Source: Paludibacteraceae bacterium (GTDB lineage: Bacteria > Bacteroidota > Bacteroidia > Bacteroidales > Paludibacteraceae). Taken from it: a stretch of 53,423 bases of DNA. The translations under genes were made by a program, and so were the position numbers. Within the stretch, counting starts at the first letter, position 1; each line of letters starts with the position of its first letter. The stretch spans positions 1-53,423 of the forward strand of contig JAEDNI010000006.1 in assembly GCA_016302585.1 (NCBI GenBank). Direction: 5' to 3'. The notes beneath the pieces were generated by a model. That model saw only the letters and a list, made by a program, of their open reading frames with translations. It ran no database searches and was not told where the DNA came from. Shown piece after piece: positions 15,389-24,419 of this stretch.

Positions 15389-17026
15389 AGCAAACCTATC
15401 ATCTATCAGCTCTTCCCTCGTTATTTCGCGAACTACAACGAGACTCGTGCGTATAACGGAAGCAAAGAAGAGAACGGTTGTGGACGCTTTGCAGATATCA
15501 ACAAGCGTGCACTCAAGTCGATTGTTGACCTGGGTGCCACGCATGTTTGGTACACCGGCATCATCCGCCATGCGACAGCGCAGTATAACAATCCTGCCAT
15601 CACCAAAGGTAAAGCCGGTTCTCCCTATGCAATCACCGATTATTACGACGTGGACCCGGATTTGGCGAAGAACGAGAGCAAACGAATGCAGGAATTCGAG
15701 TCGCTTGTTAAACGCACTCACGAAGCCGGTTTGGGCGTACTGATTGATTTTGTACCAAACCATGTAGCGCGTGAGTATAAGAGCGTCTGCAAACCCGAGG
15801 GCGTAGAAGACCTGGGCGAGAATGACCATCCCGAATGGGCTTTCTCTCCGCTCAATAACTTTTACTACCTCCCGGGAGAGCGCTTCACGATGGACAAAGA
15901 CCTGCAAGGCTACGAAGAGTTTCCGGCGAAAGTAACCGGCAACGACTGCTTCACGAGTCATCCGAGCGAGAACGATTGGTACGAAACGGTCAAACTGAAC
16001 TACGGTGTCTTCTATCAAGGTGGCCGAGAGAAGCAGTTTGATCCGATTCCTTCCACCTGGACCAAGATGCGCGATATCATCCTTTTCTGGGCCGGAAAAG
16101 GCATTGATGGCGTACGCGTCGACATGGCCGAGATGGTTCCGGTCGAGTTCTTCCAATGGGCAATTGCGGCAGTGAAGAAGAAACATAAGAAATTCCTCTT
16201 CATCGGCGAATGTTACGATCCGAACCAATATGACAGTTACCTGGCAGCAGGTTTCGATTACCTATATGACAAAGTAGGAATGTACGATTACCTGCGCGGC
16301 GTAACGTGTAAGGGTTGGCCCGCATCCGGTATCACGGCGCAGTGGATGCAACATGGCGAAGAGCGACTGAACCATATGTTGTATTTCCTCGAGAACCATG
16401 ACGAGCAACGTATCGCCAGCGGGTTCTTCTGCGGTAGCGGACGATGCGCTGAACCGGCGATGATCGTAGCTACGATGCTGAACCAATGTCCGGTCATGAT
16501 CTATTCGGGTCAGGAATTGGGTGAGCGAGGCATGGATATGGAGGGATTCAGTGGCATCGACGGACGATCAACCATCTTCGATTATTGGGGATTGAAGAGT
16601 CTTCAGGCATGGGCGAACAAAGGTAAGTTTGACGGCGCTAAGATGAACGAAGCGCAACAGGAGTTGCACGAGTTCTACAGTCGATTACTCACGATTGCGC
16701 GAGACGACAAAGCCGTTCAGAAAGGCAAGATGTACGATATCACGTATGCGCAGGGAGAGGGATTTGACAAACAGCAGCATTTCGCGTTCCTTCGTCATAT
16801 CAAGGGTGAGACACTATTGGTGGTAGTGAATTTTCACGATCGCGAACAGCAGATGCGCGTTCAGCTTCCGAACGATGCGTTTGTATATCTGAACCTGGAA
16901 GGCAAGACGAACGCTACCGGCAAAGACCTGCTTTTCGGAAAGACATACAACTTGGATTTCGTTCCTGATGGCGTATTGGACATTGTGCTTCCGGCTTGGA
17001 AGGGAGTTATTTTGAAAATCAAGTAG
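15386..17026 (+). CDS. GH13 alpha-amylase family enzyme, cytoplasmic
   Basis: 546 residues, no signal peptide. A GH13 (beta/alpha)8 barrel with the conserved regions: DFVPNH (121-126), GVRVDMAE with nucleophile D246, FIGEC with acid/base E275 and LENHDE with D339. It should act on alpha-1,4 or alpha-1,6 glucans or maltodextrins inside the cell; hydrolase versus transferase cannot be told from sequence alone. The C-terminal 80 residues form a small beta domain. Position after pta-ackA suggests joint expression of sugar supply and acetate formation. Confidence 0.9.
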   Translation: MSKPIIYQLFPRYFANYNETRAYNGSKEENGCGRFADINKRALKSIVDLGATHVWYTGIIRHATAQYNNPAITKGKAGSPYAITDYYDVDPDLAKNESKRMQEFESLVKRTHEAGLGVLIDFVPNHVAREYKSVCKPEGVEDLGENDHPEWAFSPLNNFYYLPGERFTMDKDLQGYEEFPAKVTGNDCFTSHPSENDWYETVKLNYGVFYQGGREKQFDPIPSTWTKMRDIILFWAGKGIDGVRVDMAEMVPVEFFQWAIAAVKKKHKKFLFIGECYDPNQYDSYLAAGFDYLYDKVGMYDYLRGVTCKGWPASGITAQWMQHGEERLNHMLYFLENHDEQRIASGFFCGSGRCAEPAMIVATMLNQCPVMIYSGQELGERGMDMEGFSGIDGRSTIFDYWGLKSLQAWANKGKFDGAKMNEAQQELHEFYSRLLTIARDDKAVQKGKMYDITYAQGEGFDKQQHFAFLRHIKGETLLVVVNFHDREQQMRVQLPNDAFVYLNLEGKTNATGKDLLFGKTYNLDFVPDGVLDIVLPAWKGVILKIK

Positions 17027-17049
17027 ATTTGGAACTGTTTAAGGACATA

Positions 17050-17991
17050 ATGCGTTTGGTTCGGTGGGGCAACCTGTTGTTTCTCGGCGCCTTGGTATGG
17101 GTGATGGAGAAATGGGTAGCTGTACCGATTCTAAATGCGGCAGCCTATGGCGAACAGATGCCGTGGTATATCTTGCTATTGCTGGAGATTGCGGTGATCC
17201 TGATTGCGGCAGGAGGCTATGTAATCAATGATTACTTTGATGTAAAGATTGACCGCATTAACCGTCCGGATGCCGTGATTGTGACGCGAACGATCAGTAA
17301 GCCCGCAGCTATGCGACTGAGTATCTGCCTCAGCGCTGCAGGCGCTGCATGCGGTATCCTTGAAGCGATACTCCTGCGCAGTATGACGATTGGTATCCTC
17401 TTCGTCATCGTGCCCGGATTGCTATGGTTCTACTCCAGCAGTTACAAACGTCTCTTTATGATCGGCAACCTGACGATAGCTCTCTTGGCGGCAGTAACGC
17501 CGATGCTCGTAGCGATAACCAATGTCGCGATACTACAACTACGTTTCGAGACTATCCTACCCTATATCTCGCTCCCGCACGACCTCTATGCATGGTTAGG
17601 AGGATTTGCGCTCTTTGCCTTCCTGCTGACCTGGATTCGCGAGATCATCAAAGACATGCAGGATCAGATGGGAGATCGGGAATTGGAATGCCACTCAATG
17701 CCAGTTGTTTGGGGCGATTTATGGACCAAAGTGTTCGTTACTGCTCTCATCATACTGACGTTAGCTATCATCGGACATATCTGGTATCACCTGCTTCCTT
17801 TCCCTATCGGTTGGACCAGCCTCAGCACGCGTTATATCGCCTTAGGTATTGTCGTTCCGCTGCTGAGTGCGATCTGGTTGCTATGGTCGGCGAAGATTCC
17901 CAGCGACTACAAGAGTTGTCAGCAAGTGATTAAATTCGCGATGCTGATCGGAATGCTTTATGGCTACGTGATTATGAGACTATACGTATAA
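17050..17991 (+). CDS. UbiA-family prenyltransferase
   Basis: 313 residues from the ATG at 17050 (MRLVRWGNLLF); the frame is open further up, and a TTG at 17032 is a possible alternative. A polytopic membrane protein with about eight segments and both aspartate-rich prenyl-diphosphate motifs: NDYFDVKID (D61, D64, D68) and DMQDQMGD (D202, D205, D209). It transfers a polyprenyl group to an acceptor; menaquinone-type or glycerol-phosphate lipid acceptors are both possible. Last gene of the pta operon, ended by the terminator at 18012-18045. Confidence 0.85.
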   Translation: MRLVRWGNLLFLGALVWVMEKWVAVPILNAAAYGEQMPWYILLLLEIAVILIAAGGYVINDYFDVKIDRINRPDAVIVTRTISKPAAMRLSICLSAAGAACGILEAILLRSMTIGILFVIVPGLLWFYSSSYKRLFMIGNLTIALLAAVTPMLVAITNVAILQLRFETILPYISLPHDLYAWLGGFALFAFLLTWIREIIKDMQDQMGDRELECHSMPVVWGDLWTKVFVTALIILTLAIIGHIWYHLLPFPIGWTSLSTRYIALGIVVPLLSAIWLLWSAKIPSDYKSCQQVIKFAMLIGMLYGYVIMRLYV

Positions 17992-18011
17992 TGTATAGCA
18001 GCTATAGAAAG

Positions 18012-18045
18012 AAAAATCGAGACATTAAACGATGCCTCGATTTTT
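18012..18045. terminator. Bidirectional terminator overlapping the maf 3' end
   Basis: A perfect 10-bp inverted repeat, AAAAATCGAG (18012-18021) and CTCGATTTTT (18036-18045), with a T-run on both strands. It terminates the pta operon on plus. On minus the 5' arm encodes the last residues of Maf (KNRG) and the loop holds its stop codon, so coding end and terminator are the same DNA. Confidence 0.85.
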
Positions 18046-18594
18046 TAATTCCCGATAAACGTGATGGATCGGGAAGCCCATGACATTGAAATACGAGCCG
18101 CGCATGGACGTGCAGGCGATATAGCCGATCCACTCTTGTACGCCATAGGAACCCGCTTTATCGAAGGGTTTATAACGAGTTACATAATGCGCAATCTCTT
18201 CGTCGGACAGATCCCCAAATGTCACATCCGTGCAATCGACAATCGTCTTCAAATCTCTTCCTTTCTGCGCAAAAGAAACGGCCGTATATACCTGGTGAGT
18301 CTTATTACGAAGCGCCTGCAGCATCTCAACAGCCTCGGCTTCACCATGCGGTTTACCTAGCATACAACCTTCTAACCAAACAATCGTATCGGCGGTGATA
18401 AGCAATTGATTCTCCGTCAACGCCGTCTCATAAGCATGCGCTTTCGCGCGCGAGATATAATAAGGTATATCGCCGGCCTGCAGGTCGGGAGGATACGTCT
18501 CATCGGCATCAATGGAGATAGCCGTAAATGGCAGGTCTAAACCTGCCATTAGTTCACGTCTGCGGGGGGATTGACTGCCTAAGATAATTTCCAT
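18025..18594 (-). CDS. maf: Maf nucleotide pyrophosphatase
   Basis: 189 residues. Maf/Ham1-like fold that hydrolyses nucleoside triphosphates such as dTTP, UTP or modified pyrimidine nucleotides to monophosphates (house-cleaning). Signatures: LGSQSPRRRELM at the start, TADTIV (catalytic Asp), and DKAGSYGVQ. The start codon overlaps the parC stop by one base (TAATG), so translation is coupled. Confidence 0.93.
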   Translation of the reverse strand: MEIILGSQSPRRRELMAGLDLPFTAISIDADETYPPDLQAGDIPYYISRAKAHAYETALTENQLLITADTIVWLEGCMLGKPHGEAEAVEMLQALRNKTHQVYTAVSFAQKGRDLKTIVDCTDVTFGDLSDEEIAHYVTRYKPFDKAGSYGVQEWIGYIACTSMRGSYFNVMGFPIHHVYRELKNRGIV

Positions 18595-21233
18595 TAGAAT
18601 AAATCAAGTTGTGTATCAGCGGGTTTTTCGAAGGTTATCTTCACCCCCTCTACTTCGATGGACTTATCGGAGGATTCCGAAGCCGCTGCTGCTTCCGTGG
18701 TTTCTTCAGTTTCGGTCTCCGGTTCTTCTATACCCACTTCTTCCGGTTCTTCAATCACCGGTTCGGGCGTGATATCTTCGATAGAGGCAACCTCAAGCGT
18801 GGTCACACGTTTACCCTTTGCCTTCGCCGATTTCTCATCGATAAACTCCGCCATGAGAATCTCAATCGGCTCATGTTTTTCGTCCGCGAAGGTGATGCGG
18901 AAGGTCGCCTCCTCCCGATCGGAAAGTACTGCGATGCGGGAGTCTTTATCGTCGCCTAACATCGATTGTACTTTGGCATTGGCATCGTCGAGTTTAAAGC
19001 GTTTGCCATAGTAGTACTTCAGCTCGCCGTTCCATTGGATAAGTGACCATACTTTCTCGGTGTCCAACTTCTCAATACGCCAGATGTTATCTTCAAAATG
19101 GGCGGTAAGATCGAACGAAGTGGTATAATAGGTACCATCATTATTGATGACAAGGATACGATCTTCGTCCCAGAACTCACCCAGATAGATTCCATGTTCG
19201 TCGTAGTTGACACGCAGCACGTCGGCATCGAACCATACCTTACGTCCACCCAGCGTAGAATGACCTTTCTGCTTCAAGGTGATGTTCTTCACGTCGAACT
19301 TCGTCAGCACATTGCCTCTCGCTGTACGCGATTTGACAGCCAGTTCCGAAAGGTCCTTGCAAACCTCCAGTTTCTTAAGATGCAACTGCGGCTTGAGTAC
19401 CACGCGAATCACTTCGGCCTCTCCGTTGGGGTTCGCCGTGAAGTACACGATCTTCGAGCCCGGTTTACCTTGTGTTAAATCGTATTCTTTATCTTTCGCC
19501 ACACCGGTGACGTTGAAGCGCTTCATGAAATACGTGCCCTTCTTACCATCGCGATAAACGACGTTATACACCGTTCGTTCGTCGCCGCGCTGGAAGACAG
19601 CAATATGGAGGATGTCGGTTCCAACGAACAGTTTCTCCGCCACCTTCATCACCTTGTATTTACCGTCCTTGTGGAAGACGATGATATCATCGATATCGGA
19701 GCAGTTGAAGAGGAACTCGTCTTTCTTGAGACCCGTCCCTATGAAGCCTTCCTCGCGATTGATATAGAGTTTTTCGTTGTTCTCTACGACGGCTTTGACG
19801 TTGATTGCGCCGAAGTTTCGTACCTCCGTACGACGCGGATATGCCTCGCCGTATTTCTTCTTCAGCATCTCGAACCAAGCGATAGTATACTCCGTCAGAT
19901 GGTTGAGGTTCTTCACGCAAGCTTTGATTTTCTTCTCGAGATCCTTCATCAGTTCGTCCGCTTTCTTGGAATCGAACTTGGTGATACGAATCATTCGGAT
20001 CTCAAAGAGTTTTTCAATATCCTCGGCGCGTACCTCGCGGATGAGCTGAGGTTTGAACGGCGTGAGGGCTTCATCCACGAACTCAATGAGTTTCTCTTTA
20101 GAAGTGGCGTTTTCGTATCCCTCTTGCTTATAAATACGGTTCTCAATGAAAATCTTCTCCAGCGAGGTATAGAAATATTTCTCTTCCAGTTCGCCTTTCT
20201 CGATCTCCAATTCCCATTGAAGCAGGGCCTTGGTGTTATCGGTCGAGAGGCGGAGGAGATTGCTGACGGAGGTGAAGATCGGTTTCTTATTCTCCACCAC
20301 GCAGCAGTTGGGACTGATGTTCACTTCGCAATCGGTGAACGCATAGAGGGCGTCGATGGCTTTGTCGGACGACGAACCGGGCGCCAATTGTACCACGATA
20401 CGCGCCTGATCGGCGGTAAAGTCATCAATCTTACGAATTTTAATCTTTCCCTTCTGGTTCGCCTTAAGGATGGTCTCAATAATCTTCGAAGTGGTAGTTC
20501 CGAACGGAATCTCGGTGATGATAAGCGTCTTGTTGTCGTCCGCCTTCTGAATACGAGCACGAATCTTGACGGAACCGCCTCGTTCACCATCGTTGTACTT
20601 CGTTACATCGATCACGCCGCCTGTCGGGAAATCCGGGAAAAGCTGAAACTCTTCATTGCGCAGGTACGCCAAAGAAGCATCGCAAAGCTCATTGAAGTTA
20701 TGCGGCAGTATCTTCGAGTTCAAACCAACCGCTATACCTTCTACACCTTGGGCCAGCAGCAGCGGGAACTTAATCGGCAGATGAATCGGCTCGTTTTTAC
20801 GTCCGTCGTAGGACTTCATCCACTCGGTCGTCTTCGCATTAAAGACCGTCTCCAACGCAAACTTAGAGAGACGCGCCTCAATATAACGAGGAGCTGCGGC
20901 GCCATCCCCCGTAAGGATGTTTCCCCAGTTGCCCTGGCAATCAATCAGCAGATCTTTCTGCCCCAGTTGGACGAGTGCATCGCCGATAGAAGCATCGCCG
21001 TGAGGGTGGTATTGCATTGTCTGGCCGACGATATTGGCTACCTTGTTGTACTTCCCGTCGTCCACCGTCTTCATGGCATGCAAAATACGACGCTGCACAG
21101 GCTTGAGACCATCCTCAACAGCCGGCACAGCGCGTTCGAGTATCACATACGAAGCATAGTCCAGAAACCAGTCCTGGTACATGCCCGTTAAATGATACTT
21201 CACATCGCCATTAAATCCACCCTGAGCAGACAT
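18594..21233 (-). CDS. parC: DNA topoisomerase IV subunit A (ParC-type)
   Basis: 879 residues. Type IIA topoisomerase breakage-reunion subunit: winged helix with catalytic Tyr117 (PRYIEARL), coiled coil, then a C-terminal beta-pinwheel from about residue 500 and an acidic tail of about 55 residues (E/T/A-rich) ending QLDLF. The quinolone pocket reads HPHGDASIGD, with Ala (81) where E. coli GyrA has Ser83; in my memory this is usual in Bacteroidetes ParC. ParC rather than GyrA is inferred from overall type; the partner ParE is not in the window. Middle gene of small membrane protein-parC-maf. Confidence 0.85.
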   Translation of the reverse strand: MSAQGGFNGDVKYHLTGMYQDWFLDYASYVILERAVPAVEDGLKPVQRRILHAMKTVDDGKYNKVANIVGQTMQYHPHGDASIGDALVQLGQKDLLIDCQGNWGNILTGDGAAAPRYIEARLSKFALETVFNAKTTEWMKSYDGRKNEPIHLPIKFPLLLAQGVEGIAVGLNSKILPHNFNELCDASLAYLRNEEFQLFPDFPTGGVIDVTKYNDGERGGSVKIRARIQKADDNKTLIITEIPFGTTTSKIIETILKANQKGKIKIRKIDDFTADQARIVVQLAPGSSSDKAIDALYAFTDCEVNISPNCCVVENKKPIFTSVSNLLRLSTDNTKALLQWELEIEKGELEEKYFYTSLEKIFIENRIYKQEGYENATSKEKLIEFVDEALTPFKPQLIREVRAEDIEKLFEIRMIRITKFDSKKADELMKDLEKKIKACVKNLNHLTEYTIAWFEMLKKKYGEAYPRRTEVRNFGAINVKAVVENNEKLYINREEGFIGTGLKKDEFLFNCSDIDDIIVFHKDGKYKVMKVAEKLFVGTDILHIAVFQRGDERTVYNVVYRDGKKGTYFMKRFNVTGVAKDKEYDLTQGKPGSKIVYFTANPNGEAEVIRVVLKPQLHLKKLEVCKDLSELAVKSRTARGNVLTKFDVKNITLKQKGHSTLGGRKVWFDADVLRVNYDEHGIYLGEFWDEDRILVINNDGTYYTTSFDLTAHFEDNIWRIEKLDTEKVWSLIQWNGELKYYYGKRFKLDDANAKVQSMLGDDKDSRIAVLSDREEATFRITFADEKHEPIEILMAEFIDEKSAKAKGKRVTTLEVASIEDITPEPVIEEPEEVGIEEPETETEETTEAAAASESSDKSIEVEGVKITFEKPADTQLDLF

Positions 21234-21236
21234 CGA

Positions 21237-21404
21237 TTAACGCAGGGCTTTGTTGATAAAGATAAAAGCGAGAATGCCGCTTACCTCGAGCACCATGCTA
21301 GCAATCAGCAGACCGTTTACGGGGCAAGCATATCTATATACGATAAGGCATACCACGCCCAAAATCAGGAGTATTACTCCCAGATACTTCAGAGAATCAT
21401 TCAT
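21237..21404 (-). CDS. Small membrane protein, unknown
   Basis: 55 residues from the ATG at 21404 (MNDSLKYLGVILLILGV). A longer reading from 21434 would start inside the promoter -7 box and is rejected. Two hydrophobic helices (about 7-24 and 31-50), no known motif. First gene of the operon, 3 bases before parC. Function unknown. Confidence 0.65.
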   Translation of the reverse strand: MNDSLKYLGVILLILGVVCLIVYRYACPVNGLLIASMVLEVSGILAFIFINKALR

Positions 21405-21431
21405 AAAAAACGCGTTTTTAAATTGCGGGTG

Positions 21432-21463
21432 CAAAGGTACAAAAAAATTTGCATTTATGCAAA
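21432..21463 (-). promoter_or_regulatory. Promoter of the parC operon
   Basis: Minus strand: TTTG (21460-21463), 20 bases, TACCTTTG (21432-21439). Immediately upstream is the palindrome AAAAATGCATTTTT, between this promoter and the dprA stop. Confidence 0.85.
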
Positions 21464-21506
21464 TAAAAATGCATTTTTTACTCGTTTATGGTTTAAAGAG
21501 TGGTTA

Positions 21507-22583
21507 TTAGCGCGAAGAAAAGCGATAAATGCCGCCGGGAAGAGAGCGAACAAGATCTTGAAGTTCCAAGAGCATCAAATCGGACGATACGTCGCTATAA
21601 GGCAGTTCCAATTCCATAACGAGGAGGTTGATATGCATACCCTCTTCCGCCTCTTGGAGTTTGGTAAGAATGGTTTGTTGGGTCGGAGTCAGATCGTCCA
21701 TCAGGCCTATCAATTGGGTTTGAACGGGCTGCGAGACTTCGGTGCGTGTCTTCCATCCCATCGCCTCAATCAGGTCATCCGCGCCATCGATGAGTTGCGC
21801 TTTATGGCGATTTATCAATTGGTTGCAACCCAACGAAGAGGGATCGGACGGTCTGCCGGGAAAAGCAAACAGGTCACGGCTATAATCCGCCGCCATCTGC
21901 GCCGTAATCAGACTACCACCTCGCTCGCGCGACTCTACCACCACCACGGCATCCGCCAGACCGGCTACGATCCGGTTACGCTGCACAAAATACGCCGGCA
22001 TGGGTTCTATTCCCGAAGGAAACTCGGTCAGCAGACCACCATGTTCCAATGAAGCAACAGCCTCCGGACGATGATTATATGGGTAGATACGGTCCAGTCC
22101 ATGCGCCGGAACAATAATCGTAGGTATACCCTCTTTGATAGCCGTCCGATGCGCTGCGATATCAATCCCATAGGCTCCTCCGCTCACGATCGTAACGGAC
22201 TCCAATCGATCATGCAGATCATGCACCAAGTGCTGGGTAAGTTCCACACCTCGCTCCGTAGGACGACGTGTACCGACGATAGATACGATATGTCCGTCAG
22301 ACGGCCGCACATTGCCTTTGGAGTACAGCAGCACAGGTCTGTCAGGACACTGTCTCAAGCGATAGGGATACGCCTCATCTGCCAACGTCCAGATACGAAT
22401 GCCATGCGCTTCGGCCCATTCCATTTCACGTTCCGCACGCTCCCAACTACTCTGCATATTGGGTTCATCCAGATGTTTCCATGCTTCCTCAGCTGAACCG
22501 TAATGATCCAGCAACGCAAGGTTCTTTCGCAGACGAGTGCGATAAAGAAACGACAGGGCGATATCGTAGAGTGGTGCACTCAA
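21507..22583 (-). CDS. dprA: DNA processing protein DprA
   Basis: 358 residues from a TTG at 22583 that overlaps the VanZ-like stop (TTGA). The frame is open further upstream but that part is low-quality, Arg-rich sequence antisense-like to VanZ codons. Rossmann-like single-strand DNA-binding core with IVSIVGTRRPTERG, VSGGAYGIDIAAH, GHGL-like AHGLDRIYP and ERGGSLITAQMAADY; C-terminal winged helix from about 295. It loads RecA on incoming single-stranded DNA in transformation. Last gene of its operon. Confidence 0.88.
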   Translation of the reverse strand: MSAPLYDIALSFLYRTRLRKNLALLDHYGSAEEAWKHLDEPNMQSSWERAEREMEWAEAHGIRIWTLADEAYPYRLRQCPDRPVLLYSKGNVRPSDGHIVSIVGTRRPTERGVELTQHLVHDLHDRLESVTIVSGGAYGIDIAAHRTAIKEGIPTIIVPAHGLDRIYPYNHRPEAVASLEHGGLLTEFPSGIEPMPAYFVQRNRIVAGLADAVVVVESRERGGSLITAQMAADYSRDLFAFPGRPSDPSSLGCNQLINRHKAQLIDGADDLIEAMGWKTRTEVSQPVQTQLIGLMDDLTPTQQTILTKLQEAEEGMHINLLVMELELPYSDVSSDLMLLELQDLVRSLPGGIYRFSSR

Positions 22584-22993
22584 CGGGAATGGGTTGTATT
22601 TTGCTTCTTCGTCAGGAAACGGCGAATTAAGACGAGGATGAGACAAATGACAAGTCCCGCCAGCGCACCGACGGCGTCGGCATATACATCTGCCATCTCG
22701 CCTGTTCGGGTAAGGGTACAAAAGCGCTGCAGCATCTCCATCAGAACGCCGTATGCCGTGACGCAAGCCCAGACCGCGCAATAGGTAAGAAGGAGGAGTT
22801 TACGCTTGCGGAGGTGCATCTGGATAGGTACTAACCAGACAACAGCCAGACACATGTACATCAGTCCGTGAGCAATCTTATCATCCGCCGCTATCGAAGG
22901 AGGCAGTTGCGGATTCTCCCATAGACTGAGCAAAGCAATGCCTGCCGTCACCAAGACAGCAGGCATGAAAGATATGATCGTTCTTTTAATCAC
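22580..22993 (-). CDS. VanZ-like membrane protein
   Basis: 137 residues from a GTG at 22993 that overlaps the upp stop. Four hydrophobic segments. VanZ-family signatures: DDKIAHGLMYM (DKxxH) and EMLQRF...TGEMADVYADAVGALAG. Function of most VanZ-like proteins is unknown; the founding member gives low teicoplanin resistance. A phenotype cannot be inferred here. It overlaps upp (8 bases) and dprA (4 bases), suggesting coupled translation. Confidence 0.8.
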   Translation of the reverse strand: MIKRTIISFMPAVLVTAGIALLSLWENPQLPPSIAADDKIAHGLMYMCLAVVWLVPIQMHLRKRKLLLLTYCAVWACVTAYGVLMEMLQRFCTLTRTGEMADVYADAVGALAGLVICLILVLIRRFLTKKQNTTHSR

Positions 22994-23660
22994 GGTCAGA
23001 GAGATGGATCTTAATTCCGTAACACAAATCGCCTGCATCGCCCAAACCGGGAACAATATATTTCTTTTCGTTCAGAACCGGGTCAATCGCAGCGCACCAC
23101 AAGGTCACATCCGGACTATCGTTGAGAGACTTACGCAGCGTCTCAATTGCCTGTGGCGTACCGATTGCGGAGCAGAGATGCGTGTGCTTGGGTTTACCGT
23201 GACGAAGCAAAGCAAGATAGCCCACCTCCATCGACATACCGGTTGCTAACATCGGGTCGGCAATAATCAGCGTCTTGCCTTCAATAGAAGGCGCGGCCAT
23301 ATACTCCGCCACGATCTCCAACTTACCCTCTTTATTGACGCGGCGATAAGCACTCAAGAAAGCGTTATCAGCGCGATCGAAGATATTGAGGAAACCCTGA
23401 TGCAAGGGCAGACCGGCACGCAAGACAGTAGCTAACACCAATTGATCGCTGATAGTTTGGACGGTTGTAGTAGCCAACGGGGTTTGCACCTCGGTAGGTT
23501 GATAGTTCAGCGTCTTGCTGACCTCAATAGCCATATACTCGCCGATACGCTCAATGTTTCTACGGAAACGAAGCGGATCGGATTGGATATTCACATCACG
23601 TATCTCGCGAAGGAATTGGTTGAGCACACTGTTTTGCTCAGATAAATTAACTACTCTCAT
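22986..23660 (-). CDS. upp: Uracil phosphoribosyltransferase
   Basis: 224 residues. Makes UMP from uracil and PRPP. The PRPP loop LIIADPMLATGMSM and the uracil-binding end GLGDAGDLCYG are present, and the length suits the family. Cytoplasmic pyrimidine salvage. Second gene of its operon, 22 bases after the coiled-coil protein gene. Confidence 0.93.
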   Translation of the reverse strand: MRVVNLSEQNSVLNQFLREIRDVNIQSDPLRFRRNIERIGEYMAIEVSKTLNYQPTEVQTPLATTTVQTISDQLVLATVLRAGLPLHQGFLNIFDRADNAFLSAYRRVNKEGKLEIVAEYMAAPSIEGKTLIIADPMLATGMSMEVGYLALLRHGKPKHTHLCSAIGTPQAIETLRKSLNDSPDVTLWCAAIDPVLNEKKYIVPGLGDAGDLCYGIKIHLSDRD

Positions 23661-23682
23661 AAGGGTATGTTGTTATGGATTT

Positions 23683-24324
23683 TTATTGGAGTCCTTTTGC
23701 TGCTTTCTTCTCAACCTTTACCGTGGTCATTCGGGTCTTGAGTTCCGTCTCAATCTGAACCAAAGAAGCCGTCTTCTGGGTAATCTCCTGCTGGAAGTTC
23801 TGCAACTGACCTTGCGTGGTCTGAAGATACGTCTCCAGATCGGTGATAGCACGCTGACGATCAGCCACTTCGCGCAACGAATAGCTCAACTCTTTCTGCT
23901 CGTTCTCCAAGAACAGGTTATAGCTATCGCGTATATCTTGGTTCAGATCTTTTTGCTTAGCAAACGTTTTCTGCTGTTTGTCCACCGTCTTCTGCATTGC
24001 TTTCAACTCTGCTTCCTCTTGGCTGTATAGTTTCTTCATCGCAGCCGTCATCTTCGAAGCCACTTTCAACGAATTGGCCACCTCTTTCGCATGATTCTGC
24101 TCGGCCTTAATCTCCTTTTTCACAAGCGCAACTGCATCCAATTGCTTCTGGACACTCTGCTCGAGCACCTCCAGCGAAGCACAATACATCGTCGGCTCAG
24201 CGCTATACAGCATACGAAGAGAATCCAAGTTAAAGTCACCCAACTCGATGGTCAATGGATTAACTGTCTGGGCTGAAACAGCCAAACTCATCACCAAAAA
24301 TGCAAGTATAAAACCTTTTTTCAT
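23683..24324 (-). CDS. Secreted coiled-coil protein, unknown
   Basis: 213 residues from the ATG at 24324 (MKKGFILAFLVMSLAVSAQ); the frame extends to 24462 but those codons lie over both divergent promoters. Signal peptide 1-19, then from about 65 to 205 an almost continuous heptad coiled coil rich in K, E, Q, A. No enzymatic motif. Possibly a periplasmic structural or chaperone-like (Skp-type) protein, but I do not recognise the family. First gene of the operon with upp, the VanZ-like gene and dprA. Confidence 0.7.
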   Translation of the reverse strand: MKKGFILAFLVMSLAVSAQTVNPLTIELGDFNLDSLRMLYSAEPTMYCASLEVLEQSVQKQLDAVALVKKEIKAEQNHAKEVANSLKVASKMTAAMKKLYSQEEAELKAMQKTVDKQQKTFAKQKDLNQDIRDSYNLFLENEQKELSYSLREVADRQRAITDLETYLQTTQGQLQNFQQEITQKTASLVQIETELKTRMTTVKVEKKAAKGLQ

Positions 24325-24348
24325 ATCAATAAGAGTTAAAAAACGGTG

Positions 24349-24379
24349 CAAAGTTACACATTTTTTTGCATATTTCAAA
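24349..24379 (-). promoter_or_regulatory. Promoter of the coiled-coil/upp/dprA operon
   Basis: Minus strand: TTTG (24376-24379), 19 bases, TAACTTTG (24349-24356). It overlaps the divergent promoter at 24365-24396. Confidence 0.75.
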
Positions 24380-24396
24380 ATTTTTCTATATCTTTG
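24365..24396 (+). promoter_or_regulatory. Promoter of the DUF5063/exonuclease/phosphatase operon
   Basis: TTTG (24365-24368), 20 bases, TATCTTTG (24389-24396). It interleaves with the minus-strand promoter so that both cannot be occupied at once. The ATG at 24420 is about 17 bases past the expected start. Confidence 0.8.
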
Positions 24397-24419
24397 CATG
24401 TTTTTTATTAAAATGAAGT

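Noticed and set aside
19605..21191. 528-codon plus-strand frame opposite parC
   Set aside because: Antisense shadow of a conserved topoisomerase gene with no promoter, start signal or recognisable domain.
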